The notes under the pieces were generated by a model. It made no database searches, was not told where the DNA came from, and was given only the letters and a program-made list of their open reading frames with translations. A stretch of 64,000 bases of DNA from Mycobacteriales bacterium (GTDB lineage Bacteria > Actinomycetota > Actinomycetes > Mycobacteriales > CADCTP01). The position numbers and the translations under genes were made by a program. Where the stretch lies: the NCBI GenBank assembly GCA_035995165.1, contig DASYKU010000005.1:62001-126000 (forward strand), in the 5' to 3' direction. Positions 1-9,642 of this stretch are shown piece by piece (the first letter of the stretch is position 1; every line of letters begins with the position of its first letter).

Positions 1-134
1 GGCCGGCCGCCGGGCCAGCGCCAGGAAGACGTTGGGTACGAAGCCGGTCTTCTCGCCGACCTGCTCGATCCGGCCGCGGACGTCCGCGGGCAGCTCGTCC
101 AGCGCCGGCACCCCGAACCTGCTGATCGGTCTCA
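1..134 (-). CDS. AhpD-like carboxymuconolactone decarboxylase family protein, N-terminal fragment
   Basis: The first 44 codons of a minus-strand gene run off the left edge. They start at GTG and read MRPISRFGVPALDELP..., followed by GEKTGFVPNVFLALARRP. That opening is typical of small AhpD/carboxymuconolactone-decarboxylase proteins (peroxidase-related enzymes), in which a 'tGfvPNvf.ala.rP' stretch precedes the catalytic CxxC helix. The catalytic part lies outside the window, so activity cannot be judged. The gene is divergent from the secreted DUF5666 protein at 233. The family call rests on the N-terminus alone. Confidence 0.65.
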
Positions 135-232
135 CCCGTACAGCCTTGCACTCCCCGAACACAAAGCGCAGGACCCGTCAACGCTGCCCCGGCACAGTGG
201 CACCCGTACGCAGCAGAGCGAGAGGGAGAACG

Positions 233-715
233 ATGATCCTGACCAAGAAGGTCGCACTGGGTGTGGCCGGTGTGGTGGCCGCCGGGGTGCTCGGCACCGC
301 CGGGGTGGCCGCTGCGACGTCCGACCCCGGCACGCCCACCCCGGCCGCGTCGGCGGCACCGAGCCCGTCCGCGAGCCCGGGCGCCACGACCGGCGACAAG
401 AAGGACAAGCGCAAGAAGGTCCGCCGCGCCGCGATCGCCCGCGGAATGCACGGCGAGTTCGTCGTGAAGGGCAAGGACGGCAAGCCCGTCACCCTCGAGA
501 CGATCCGCGGTCAGGTCGCCGCGGTCGGGCCGACGAGCGTGACGGTGAAGGCCGAGGACGGCTTCACCGAGACGTTCACCGCCAACTCGGACACCAAGGT
601 GAAGGGTGCCGATGTCAGCTCGATGTCCGACGTCAAGGTCGGCGCCAAGGGTGCAATCGTCGGCGTGAAGAGCGGAAACACCATCACCGCCCGCGCGGTC
701 CTGGTACGGAAGTAG
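233..715 (+). CDS. small secreted DUF5666-type protein
   Basis: A 160-residue protein. ATG 233 was chosen because it follows a purine-rich GAGAGGGAGAA and opens directly into a signal peptide or anchor (MILTKKVALGVAGVVAAGVL, about residues 1-28). A Pro/Ser/Ala linker (about 29-55) and a Lys-rich stretch (KKDKRKK) come next. The C-terminal 80 residues form a small beta domain (GQVAAVGPTSVTVKAEDG...TVKGADVSSMSDVKVGAKGAIVG) that looks like DUF5666, a family of exported proteins of unknown role. There is no lipobox cysteine, so it is probably secreted or held by its N-terminal helix. It ends at a strong hairpin shared with pckG. Confidence 0.7.
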   Translation: MILTKKVALGVAGVVAAGVLGTAGVAAATSDPGTPTPAASAAPSPSASPGATTGDKKDKRKKVRRAAIARGMHGEFVVKGKDGKPVTLETIRGQVAAVGPTSVTVKAEDGFTETFTANSDTKVKGADVSSMSDVKVGAKGAIVGVKSGNTITARAVLVRK

Positions 716-717
716 GC

Positions 718-760
718 AGAAGGGCCCGGCCGTCCCCGAGGGGAGGGCCGGGCCCTTCCT
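718..760. terminator. bidirectional terminator hairpin between convergent genes
   Basis: Arms GAAGGGCCCGGCC (719-731) and GGCCGGGCCCTTC (746-758) are perfect 13-base complements around a 14-base loop. The hairpin sits just after the DUF5666 stop (715) and just before the pckG stop on the other strand (796), so it can end both transcripts. There is no long U tract, as is usual at this GC content. Confidence 0.8.
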
Positions 761-795
761 GTCCGTACAGGTCGGCGCGCGAAGGCGCCCGCGGA

Positions 796-2622
<1,827 letters not shown>

Positions 2623-2821
2623 GCCACATCGCCTCCTGGTCGCCGTTGACCGGAAATGCTGAACTCCGGCCGGCCGGCCGTGCATGGGGATTGAATGGAG
2701 CGTAACGCCGAGGACACGCCTTCCGACCTGCTGGGATTGTCGGCTGCCTCACAACTCGTGCGTAACCTCGGCATTTAAGGCGACAAGGTTGTGGGCCGTA
2801 CCGATCAAGTAGCGGAGCGTC

Positions 2822-3142
2822 GTGGAATCGCCCAAGTTCACCCGCCAGCAGGAGGACTTCGAGTGCCTGCACTGCGGTGCGACGGTGCATGGCAACGGTT
2901 ACACCAACCATTGCCCACGGTGCCTGTGGTCCCGGCACGTCGACGTCCGGCCAGGTGACCGCGCGTCCGACTGCGACGGCGCGATGGAGCCCGTCGGCGC
3001 GCTCTACGAGGGCGGCCGGACGGTCGTGGTGCAGCGCTGCCAGCGCTGCGGCCACAGCTGGCGGAACAAGACCGCGCCCAACGACTCGCGCACGGCCGTC
3101 CTCGATCTGTTCGGCCGAGTGGTCGAGGACCCACGCGGCTGA
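2822..3142 (+). CDS. RNHCP domain zinc-ribbon protein
   Basis: A 106-residue protein starting at GTG 2822. It carries FECLHCGATV, then NHCPRCLWSRHVD and PGDRASDCDGAMEP, and finally VQRCQRCGHSWRNK. These are the cysteine pairs and central N-H-C-P signature of the RNHCP family, small bacterial proteins thought to bind zinc; the function is unknown. The gene stands alone, divergent from pckG, with about 200 bases between the two starts. I saw no clear -35/-10 pair in that gap. Confidence 0.82.
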   Translation: MESPKFTRQQEDFECLHCGATVHGNGYTNHCPRCLWSRHVDVRPGDRASDCDGAMEPVGALYEGGRTVVVQRCQRCGHSWRNKTAPNDSRTAVLDLFGRVVEDPRG

Positions 3143-3261
3143 ACCACCCACTCTGCGGCTGAACCGTCCCTCAGCGAACGCCGTGTGACGTTCTGGGCCC
3201 CTGTGCCCCGACCCGGGTCCGGAGCTCCGGACCCCGGACGCGACCACGAGGAGGGCACGAG

Positions 3262-4203
3262 GTGCGCAGAAGGCTTGCTCTGACAGCGATCGGCGCCGCG
3301 GTGCTGGCGTTCGCCAGCGGGACCGTGGTGAACGCCGCGACCGCCGGGCCGGCGAGCGCGGCGCCGCTGCCGAAGACGATCGCGCTGCCGGACGGCTACC
3401 AGCCGGAGGGCATCGCCACCAGCGGTGCCAGCTTCTACGTCGGCTCGCTGGCCGACGGCCGGATCATGCGCGGCAACGTGCTGACCGGGAGGGTGTCGCC
3501 GTTCGTCCCGGGCGTCGCCGGCGGCTCGACCGCTGGCCTGGAGGTCTCCGGCAACCTGCTGTTCGCGGCCGGGGCCGGCAGCGGCGCGCTCAAGGTGTAC
3601 GACCTGCGTACCGGGCGCAAGCTGGCCGAGCGTCAGGTCGCGCCCGCCGGGGAGAGCTTCATCAACGACGTCTCGGTGATCAAGGACCAGGCGTTCTTCA
3701 CCGACTCGAACAAGGCCCAGCTGTACGTGCTGCCCTTCGGCAGCAGCGGCCACGGCTCCGGCCCGAACTTCGGCAAGGTCAAGGTCCTGCCCACGCCGGC
3801 GATCCAGCTCGGCACCGGCTTCAACGCCAACGGCATCGAGACCACGCCGGACGGCAGGTCGCTGCTGGTGATCCAGTCCAACACCGGGATCCTGTGGCGC
3901 GTGTCGCCGAAGACCGGCGCCGCGACCGCGGTGAACGTCGGCGGCGCCGACCTCACCAACGGCGACGGGCTGCTGCTGCGCGGCAGCACGCTGTTCGTGG
4001 TGCGCAACGTGAACAACGAGATCGTGAAGGTCGCGCTGAACCGCGGCGGCACGACCGGCCACGTGACCGGCGTGATCACCGACCCGACGCTCGACGTGCC
4101 GGCGACGATCGCGCCGTTCGGCCCGTTCCTGTACGCGGCCAACGCGCGGTTCACCACCCCGCCGACGCCGACCACGCCGTACCACGTCTCGCGCATCCCG
4201 TAG
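3262..4203 (+). CDS. secreted SMP-30/gluconolactonase-like beta-propeller protein (copy 1)
   Basis: A 313-residue exported protein. GTG 3262 follows GAGGAGG and begins a signal peptide (MRRRLALTAIGAAVLAFASG, then an AxA site near residue 36). The rest is beta-propeller: PEGIATSGASFYVGSLADGRI, FINDVSVIKDQAFFTDS, GFNANGIETTPDGRSLLVIQ, NGDGLLLRGSTLFVV. The paired N-A-N-G and N-G-D-G turns are typical of SMP-30/gluconolactonase-like propellers. The substrate is unknown. The next gene at 4311 is a close paralogue along its whole length, so a tandem duplication is likely. Confidence 0.72.
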   Translation: MRRRLALTAIGAAVLAFASGTVVNAATAGPASAAPLPKTIALPDGYQPEGIATSGASFYVGSLADGRIMRGNVLTGRVSPFVPGVAGGSTAGLEVSGNLLFAAGAGSGALKVYDLRTGRKLAERQVAPAGESFINDVSVIKDQAFFTDSNKAQLYVLPFGSSGHGSGPNFGKVKVLPTPAIQLGTGFNANGIETTPDGRSLLVIQSNTGILWRVSPKTGAATAVNVGGADLTNGDGLLLRGSTLFVVRNVNNEIVKVALNRGGTTGHVTGVITDPTLDVPATIAPFGPFLYAANARFTTPPTPTTPYHVSRIP

Positions 4204-4209
4204 TCCCTC

Positions 4210-4242
4210 GCGGCCGGTCCGGGTGAATCCCGGGCCGGCCGC
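4210..4242 (+). terminator. intergenic hairpin between propeller paralogues
   Basis: GCGGCCGGTCCGGG and CCCGGGCCGGCCGC pair over 14 positions with one G-T, around a 5-base loop, 7 bases after the stop at 4203. There is no U tract. It may terminate, or protect the 3' end of, the first copy's mRNA. Confidence 0.55.
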
Positions 4243-4310
4243 GCTGTATCCGGACCCGGTCCCACGGCCGGGTAGGACACCGGTACCCCACCCAGGAGAG
4301 GCACGACGAG

Positions 4311-5252
4311 GTGCGACAACGACTGGCACTGACGGCGATCGCCGCAGCGGCGCTGGCCCTGCTCGGCGGCACCGCCGCGAACGCGGCGCCCGGCCCCGGC
4401 AATGCACCGGCCCACTCCAGCGCGTTCCCCACGGTGATCTCGCTGCCGAACGGCTTCCGCCCCGAGGGCCTGGCCACCGGCCGGGGCGTGAACTTCTATG
4501 CCGGCTCCCAGGTCGACGGTGCGATCTACCGCGGCAGCCTGCTCACCGGGCGCGGCGCGGTGTTCATCCCCGGCACGCCCGGTGACACCGTGCGCGGGCT
4601 CAAGGTCTCCGGCGACCGGCTGTTCGCGGCCGGCGGCCCGAGCGGCACGGTCAAGGTGTACGACGTGCGCACCGACCGGCTGCTGCTGCGCGACCAGGTC
4701 GGCGCACCCGGCGCGAGCTTCGTCAACGACGTGGTCGTGACGACGTCCGCGGCGTACTTCACCGACTCGACCGCGCAGGTCATGTACGTGCTGCCGTTCG
4801 GGCCCGGCGGCCGCCTCGGCCCGGTCCGCACGGTGCCGCTGACCGGCGACATCATGTACGCGGCCGGCTTCAACGCCAACGGCATCGTGGCCAGCTCCGA
4901 CGGCCGCACCCTGGTGCTCGTGCAGTCCAACACCGGGCTGCTGTTCGCGGTCTCGGCCCGGACCGGCGTGACCCGGCAGATCGACATCGGCGGGTTCTCC
5001 GTCACCAACGGCGACGGCCTCCTGCTGCGCGGGAACACGCTGTCCGTCATGCGGAACGTGAACAACCAGCTCGTGCGGATCGCCCTGAACCGCGGCTTCA
5101 CCGCCGGCCGGGTGACCGCGACGATCACCGACCCGGACTTCGACGCGCCGACGACGATGGCGTTCTTCGGGCCGTTCATCTACGTCGTGAACGCGCGGCT
5201 CACGACGCCCCCGACCCCGGACACCACCTACACGGTCGTCCGCGTCGGCTGA
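4311..5252 (+). CDS. secreted SMP-30/gluconolactonase-like beta-propeller protein (copy 2)
   Basis: A 313-residue paralogue of the upstream gene with the same length and block order. It has a signal peptide from GTG 4311 (MRQRLALTAIAAAALALLGG), LPNGFRPEGLATGRGVNFYAGS, FVNDVVVTTSAAYFTDS, GFNANGIVASSDGRTLVLVQ, NGDGLLLRGNTLSVM and a TTPPTPDTTY tail. It has its own ribosome site (AGGAGAGG) and the 107-base gap holds a hairpin, so it may be transcribed separately. Function unknown; probably extracellular. Confidence 0.72.
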   Translation: MRQRLALTAIAAAALALLGGTAANAAPGPGNAPAHSSAFPTVISLPNGFRPEGLATGRGVNFYAGSQVDGAIYRGSLLTGRGAVFIPGTPGDTVRGLKVSGDRLFAAGGPSGTVKVYDVRTDRLLLRDQVGAPGASFVNDVVVTTSAAYFTDSTAQVMYVLPFGPGGRLGPVRTVPLTGDIMYAAGFNANGIVASSDGRTLVLVQSNTGLLFAVSARTGVTRQIDIGGFSVTNGDGLLLRGNTLSVMRNVNNQLVRIALNRGFTAGRVTATITDPDFDAPTTMAFFGPFIYVVNARLTTPPTPDTTYTVVRVG

Positions 5253-5269
5253 GTGAGCACCGGCACCCA

Positions 5270-5306
5270 CTGCGGCCGGGGTCCCCACCAGGGGGCCCGG
5301 CCGCAG
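5270..5306. terminator. hairpin between convergent genes
   Basis: CTGCGGCCGGG (5270-5280) pairs with CCCGGCCGCAG (5296-5306) across a 15-base loop. It lies between the stop of the second propeller gene (5252) and the tldE stop on the opposite strand (5310). Confidence 0.75.
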
Positions 5307-5309
5307 CCG

Positions 5310-6686
5310 TCAGGACGCCTGGCTGACCGTGCTCATGTTGAAGTCCGCGATCCGCAGCGTCGGCATCGCGGTCCGGGTGAAGTAGTCGCCGAACTCCCGG
5401 GCCAGCCCGCGCGTGGTCGCCCCGACCTCGCTGATCCGCCCGAGCAGGTCGACCGGCGACTCGTTGAAGCGGAAGTTGTTCACCGCGCCGGTGACCTCGC
5501 CGCCCTCGACCAGGTAGACGCCGTCGCGGGTGAGGCCGGTCATGAGCAGGGTCTGCGGGTCGACCATCCGCACGTACCAGACGCAGGTCAGCAGCAGCCC
5601 CCGCTCGGTCCGGGCGATGAGGTCGTCGGTCGACCCGGCGCCGTCCGGCGACTCCATGATCAGGTTGTCGACCATGGGCACGGCCTGGGTCCCGGTCTTG
5701 GCCCCGTACGCCCGGGTGCGGGCCAGCGTGGTCAGCACCCCGTCCTTGATCCAGTCGACCGGCCCGATCGGCAGCCCGTTGTCGAAGACCGACAGCGTGC
5801 CCTCCTCGGAGCGGGTCGCGGTGAGGAACGGCTCGCACTCCAGCCCCGGCGCGGCCGGGTCGCTGCGCAGCGTGATCGGCAGCGTCGCCAGCCGGTCGCC
5901 GACGCGGTTGCCGCCGCCGGACCTGGCGAAGACGGTCCGGCCCTCGTCGGCGCCGCGGGCGGCGAAGGACGCCCAGTACATGTAGATGGCGAGGTCGGCG
6001 ACGGCCGAGGGTGGCAGCAGCGTCTCGTACCGCCCGGCGGGCAGGTCGACGGTGCGGTCGGCCCAGCCCAGCCGCCGGGTCAGCTCGGCGTCCAATGCCG
6101 CGACGTCGACGTCGGCGAAGTCCCGGGTCGACTGCCCGACCCAGGCCGAGCGGGCGTAGTCCGGCGACTTGCCGTTGATGTCGATCTTCCCGGTGGGCTG
6201 CACGTGCCGCAGCCGCACGCCGGTGGAGGTGCCGACGTACCAGGTCTCCAGCGCGTGCTCGGCGAAGCCGAACAGCAGCCGGGACTCGGCCGCGGCCCGC
6301 TCGAAGGTCGAGCCCAGCCCGGCGGCGACCTCGCCCAGGGTGCCGATCGACGTCTCCGCGGCCGGCTCGTCCCAGCTGCCCGGGTTGCCGCCCGGCTCGA
6401 CCAGCGCGGCCGCGTCCTCGGACGGGCCCGCGTCCCGGGCCGCCTGCTCGCTGGCCCGGACGAGCGCCTCCAGGTCGTCGGGCGACACCGCGCTGCGCTG
6501 CACGACGCCGGCCGCGCCGCCGATCGTGCTGATCACCGCGACCTGGCGCGAGCGCATCGTCCCGTTGGTCGTCAGCGTGTTGCCGGCCCAGCGGAGGTTG
6601 GCTTCGGACCGCTCGGTCGTCAGCACCACGCAGCCGTCCGCCTTGGACAGCGCGAGCGCGCGCTCGACCGTTTCCTGCGGGGTCAT
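5310..6686 (-). CDS. tldE: TldE/PmbA family metallopeptidase subunit
   Basis: A 458-residue member of the TldD/PmbA family, the partner without the metal motif. Marks are LSKADGCVVLTTERSEANLRW at the N-terminus, the central GKIDINGKSP region, and the C-terminal VENFRF-like VNNFRFNESPVDLL. In Escherichia coli TldD and TldE form a heterodimeric protease that processes small peptides and degrades CcdA; TldD holds the zinc site. Here the ATG start overlaps the tldD stop by 4 bases (6683-6686), so the two are translationally coupled and probably made in equal amounts. Peptide substrate unknown. Confidence 0.88.
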   Translation of the reverse strand: MTPQETVERALALSKADGCVVLTTERSEANLRWAGNTLTTNGTMRSRQVAVISTIGGAAGVVQRSAVSPDDLEALVRASEQAARDAGPSEDAAALVEPGGNPGSWDEPAAETSIGTLGEVAAGLGSTFERAAAESRLLFGFAEHALETWYVGTSTGVRLRHVQPTGKIDINGKSPDYARSAWVGQSTRDFADVDVAALDAELTRRLGWADRTVDLPAGRYETLLPPSAVADLAIYMYWASFAARGADEGRTVFARSGGGNRVGDRLATLPITLRSDPAAPGLECEPFLTATRSEEGTLSVFDNGLPIGPVDWIKDGVLTTLARTRAYGAKTGTQAVPMVDNLIMESPDGAGSTDDLIARTERGLLLTCVWYVRMVDPQTLLMTGLTRDGVYLVEGGEVTGAVNNFRFNESPVDLLGRISEVGATTRGLAREFGDYFTRTAMPTLRIADFNMSTVSQAS

Positions 6687-8188
6687 CGGCCGCCCTCCCG
6701 GACCGTGTTGAGGATGTTCACGCCACGGAACAGCGCCGGTGGCGCGCCGTGGCTGACCGCGGCGACCTGGCCCGGCTGGGCCTTGCCGCAGTTGAAGGCA
6801 CCGTGCAGCACGAACGTGTCCGGGCCGCCGACCGCCTCCATCGAGCCCCAGAAGTCGGTCGTGGTGGCCTGGTACGCCACGTCACGCAGCTGCCCGGCCA
6901 GCTTCCCGTTCTCGATCCGGAAGAACCGCTGCCCGGTGAACTGGAAGTTGTAGCGCTGCATGTCGATCGACCAGCTCTTGTCGCCGATCACGTAGATGCC
7001 GCGCTCGACGCCGCCGATGAGATCGTCCAGGGACGGGCCGCCCGGCGCCGGCTGCAGCGAGACGTTCGCCATCCGCTGCACCGGGATGTGCCCGGGCGAG
7101 TCGGCGAACGCGCAGCCGTTGGACCGGCCCAGGCCCTTGAGCCGGGCCATCCGCCGGTCGAGCTGGTAGCCGACCAGCGTGCCGTCCTTGATCAGGTCCC
7201 AGGACTGGGTCTGCACGCCGTCGTCGTCGTACCCGATGGTGGACAGGCCGTGCTCGACGGTGCGGTCGCCGGTCACGGTCATCACCGGCGAGCCGTACTT
7301 CAGCGAGCCGAGCATGTCGTAGGTGGCGAAGCTGGTTCCCGCGTACGCCGCCTCGTACCCGAGGGCGCGGTCCAGCTCGGTCGCGTGCCCGATCGACTCG
7401 TGGATGGTGAGCCAGAGGTTGCTCGGGTCGACGACCAGGTCGTACCGGCCCGGGTCGACGGAGGGGGCCTTGGCCTTCTCGGCCAGCCACTCGGGGATCT
7501 GCGCGAGCTCGCCGGCCCAGTCCCAGGTGTCGCCGACGAGGTATTCCCAGCCCCGGCCGACCGGCGGCGCGCAGGTCCGCATCGACTCGAACGTGCCCCG
7601 GGAGCGGTCGACCGCGGTCGCCTCGATCTCCGGGTGCAGCCGGACCCGCTGCTGGGTGGTCACCGTGCCGGCCAGGTCCGCGTAGAACTTGTTCTCCAGC
7701 ACCTGCAGGACGGTCGCCTGGACGTGGTTCACGCCGTCGGCCGCGAGCAGCCGCTCGGACCACTCCGCCAGCAGGCCGATCTTGTCCGCGTCCGGGACCT
7801 CGAAGGGATTGGTCCCGTACGACGAGACCCAGGTGACGTCGCCGTACACCGGCTCGTCGGCGAGCTCGATCGGCTCGGAGTTGACCGGGCGGCTGACCTT
7901 GGCCACCTCCACGGCCTGCTCGGCCACGGTGACCGCGGCCTCGGGCGTCAGGTCGACGCCGGCCGCGAACCCCCAGGTCCCGTCGTGCACGACCCGGACC
8001 GCGAAGCCGACGTCCTCGCCCTCCCGGGTCGAGTCGACCCGGCCGTCGCGCAGCGTCAGGTCCTGGCCGCGGATCCGCTCCAACCGGAAGTCGGCATGCG
8101 CGGCGCCCAGCTCACGGGCGCGGTCCAGGGCGGCGTCGGCCAGACGTCGCATCGGCAGGTCGAGAAATGCGGGATCCACCTCAGGCAC
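6683..8188 (-). CDS. tldD: TldD family metallopeptidase, catalytic subunit
   Basis: A 501-residue TldD protein. The metal-binding HExxxH is visible as HESIGH inside LWLTIHESIGHATELDRALG (about residue 265), followed by GYEAAYAGTSFA. The C-terminus has NFQFTGQRFFRIENGKLAGQ and FWGSMEAVGG, typical of the catalytic partner. GTG 8188 is the start; a -10 box TAGGGT ends 6 bases before it on the minus strand, which points to a leaderless message. First gene of the tldD-tldE operon. Likely a cytoplasmic peptidase acting as a dimer with TldE. Confidence 0.9.
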   Translation of the reverse strand: MPEVDPAFLDLPMRRLADAALDRARELGAAHADFRLERIRGQDLTLRDGRVDSTREGEDVGFAVRVVHDGTWGFAAGVDLTPEAAVTVAEQAVEVAKVSRPVNSEPIELADEPVYGDVTWVSSYGTNPFEVPDADKIGLLAEWSERLLAADGVNHVQATVLQVLENKFYADLAGTVTTQQRVRLHPEIEATAVDRSRGTFESMRTCAPPVGRGWEYLVGDTWDWAGELAQIPEWLAEKAKAPSVDPGRYDLVVDPSNLWLTIHESIGHATELDRALGYEAAYAGTSFATYDMLGSLKYGSPVMTVTGDRTVEHGLSTIGYDDDGVQTQSWDLIKDGTLVGYQLDRRMARLKGLGRSNGCAFADSPGHIPVQRMANVSLQPAPGGPSLDDLIGGVERGIYVIGDKSWSIDMQRYNFQFTGQRFFRIENGKLAGQLRDVAYQATTTDFWGSMEAVGGPDTFVLHGAFNCGKAQPGQVAAVSHGAPPALFRGVNILNTVREGGR

Positions 8189-8479
8189 CCGGCCACCCTA
8201 GCGGTCGTATGCCACGAAATTACCTGTGCGTACGCCTTGCGGGTGATCCAGGACTCGCTGGTTCTGCCCGTTCCCAGTGCGGGTGGATCGGCGGCCGAGA
8301 TGACCGGCGGTGGAGGCTCCAACGGCGGCTGAGCCGGCGGGCCCCGCACCGCCCGGCCCCGTCAGGACTCCCGCGTCCGCGAGGTCGTCCTCGGTCAGTG
8401 GGACGGCCGGCGCGGAGGGCAGGATCGGGCGCGCCACCCGGTGGACCGGACCGGGGTCGAACGGGAGACGGGGCGGCGG
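8189..8479. other. 291-base gap without a confident gene
   Basis: Apart from the tldD promoter at its left end, this stretch holds only a 79-codon minus-strand frame (8198-8437, GTG start, reading MARPILPSAPAVPLTEDD...). That frame runs through the tldD promoter and has no recognisable domain. It could be the tail of a lost gene belonging to the decayed locus to its right. No hairpin stands out. Confidence 0.4.
8195..8200 (-). promoter_or_regulatory. -10 box of a leaderless tldD promoter
   Basis: On the minus strand TAGGGT is followed by 6 bases and then the GTG start at 8188. The transcription start would fall on or next to the start codon. Confidence 0.55.
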
Positions 8480-9037
8480 TCAGGTCCAGTGGCGGGTGAG
8501 GGCCCGGACGGCGGGGTCGTCGGAGTCGGCCAGGGCGGACCAGTCGGCGTCCGGGTTCCCGTCGGCGGCGGCCAGGTCCGACAGCAGCGCCTCGGGCGGG
8601 TCGGCCGGCCCGGCGGCCGGATCACCGAGGGACCCGGACCCGCCGAGCAGGTCGGGATCGACCCAGGGCCCGCCGTCGGCCGGGCCGACGTCCATGTCCA
8701 GCGCCGGCGGGAACGGGTCTGACTCGGCCGTCGCGTCGGTCCACCCGGCCGGGTCGGTGCCGTCGATCCGGTCGCCCGGGTCGGCCGCGGGCAGCCCGTC
8801 GTGCAGCGGGGTCGCGGACCAGTCCGCCGGGGCCTCGGGCGGCAGCCCGGCCGGCTCGTCCGGGTCGGCCGCGGCCGGCTCGTACGGGCCCGCCGAGCCG
8901 ACCTCGTGCCCGTACGGGTCGTCGACGGTCCCCGGCTCCTCGGCGTGGCCGTCGAAGCCGGTCGGCTCGGGCGCCTCCCAGCCGGACGGGTCGTGGTCGT
9001 GGCCCGGACCGTGGTCGTGCCCGTCCCACTCGGTCAT
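8480..9037 (-). CDS. acidic low-complexity protein of unknown function
   Basis: 185 residues, very rich in Asp, Pro, Gly, Ala and Glu, with His at the start (MTEWDGHDHGPGHDHD). No membrane segment, signal peptide or known domain is visible. The last 35 residues (EALLSDLAAADGNPDADW...RALTRHWT) look more helical. Its ATG overlaps the stop of the dynamin remnant upstream by 4 bases, so it belonged to that operon. It may now be an orphan of a decayed Hsp70/dynamin locus. Function unknown; the frame shows coding-type composition and no disruption. Confidence 0.5.
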   Translation of the reverse strand: MTEWDGHDHGPGHDHDPSGWEAPEPTGFDGHAEEPGTVDDPYGHEVGSAGPYEPAAADPDEPAGLPPEAPADWSATPLHDGLPAADPGDRIDGTDPAGWTDATAESDPFPPALDMDVGPADGGPWVDPDLLGGSGSLGDPAAGPADPPEALLSDLAAADGNPDADWSALADSDDPAVRALTRHWT

Positions 9038-9546
9038 CGCACACCTCGCAGCGCCGGCAGCAGCGCATCGATCTGGGTGACCACGCCGACGACGCGGTCG
9101 GCCACCCCGGACAGTTCCTGGCGCAGCCGGTCGCGCTCGCCCGCGGAGACTACGTCGACGCGTACCTGACCAGCGCGATCCTGCGGGCGGTGACCGGGAT
9201 CGACACCCCCGGGCCGGGTTCGCTGGACCGGGCCGGCTCGCGCCGGACCGAGGTGCTGCTGGGCGCGGGCGGCGGTGCCCCGGTCAGCGCCGACCGTGCC
9301 GTACCGGAAGCGGGTGACCAGGCGGGTGCACTCCCGGACGTCCGTGGGGGCGACCCGGCGGCCGATCAGCGCGTTGACCACGGTCGACTTGCCGGACGTG
9401 ATCCGGCCGGCGACGGCCAGCTGGAGCGGTCCGTCCAGGCGGCTGACGACCTGGTCGAGGAGGCCCGCGGCGGCCGGGGACAGCGCGGGACGCAGCTCGG
9501 CGCACACCGCACCGACCGCGTCGCCGAGCGGACCGCCCACCCCCAC
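9034..9546 (-). pseudogene. remnant of a dynamin-like GTPase with an internal inverted segment
   Basis: The minus-strand frame opens with a good dynamin-type G domain start: LQLAVAGRITSGKSTVVNAL (G1 P-loop), then APTDVRECTRLVTRFRYG (G2 region). After about residue 85 the reading becomes nonsense. It turns sensible again only for the last ~38 residues (AGERDRLRQELSGVADRVV...), which look like a C-terminal helix. The missing G3 part is present on the plus strand, at about 9148-9270, reading YVDAYLTSAILRAV, TGIDTPGPGSLDRAGSRRTE and VLLG, the expected context of the DTPG motif. About 130 bases have therefore been flipped. Bacterial dynamin-like proteins usually have 500-700 residues, so most of the helical domain is also gone. 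Cannot be a working GTPase. Confidence 0.75.
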
Positions 9547-9597
9547 ACCTCCTCGTTCCGGGCGACCCTAGGGGAGCCCGGTCGCGCCCTCCTCCCC

Positions 9598-9620
9598 AGA
9601 TCGTGTCAACCCCACGATCT
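9598..9620. promoter_or_regulatory. perfect inverted repeat upstream of the LuxR gene
   Basis: AGATCGTG (9598-9605) and CACGATCT (9613-9620) are perfect 8-base arms with a 7-base spacer. The repeat ends 10 bases before the -10 box at 9630 and covers the -35 region, a usual place for a repressor or autoregulator site. The cognate protein is unknown; the LuxR product itself is one candidate. Confidence 0.5.
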
Positions 9621-9629
9621 TGAGTTGCC

Positions 9630-9635
9630 TATCCT
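9630..9635 (+). promoter_or_regulatory. -10 box of a leaderless luxR promoter
   Basis: TATCCT is followed by 7 bases and then GTG 9643. No convincing -35 hexamer is visible; the inverted repeat at 9598-9620 occupies that place. Confidence 0.55.
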
Positions 9636-9642
9636 TCGCTGC

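Noticed and set aside
8198-8437. 79-codon minus-strand frame between tldD and the acidic gene
   Set aside because: It runs across the tldD promoter and has no recognisable domain. Noted in the gap entry only.
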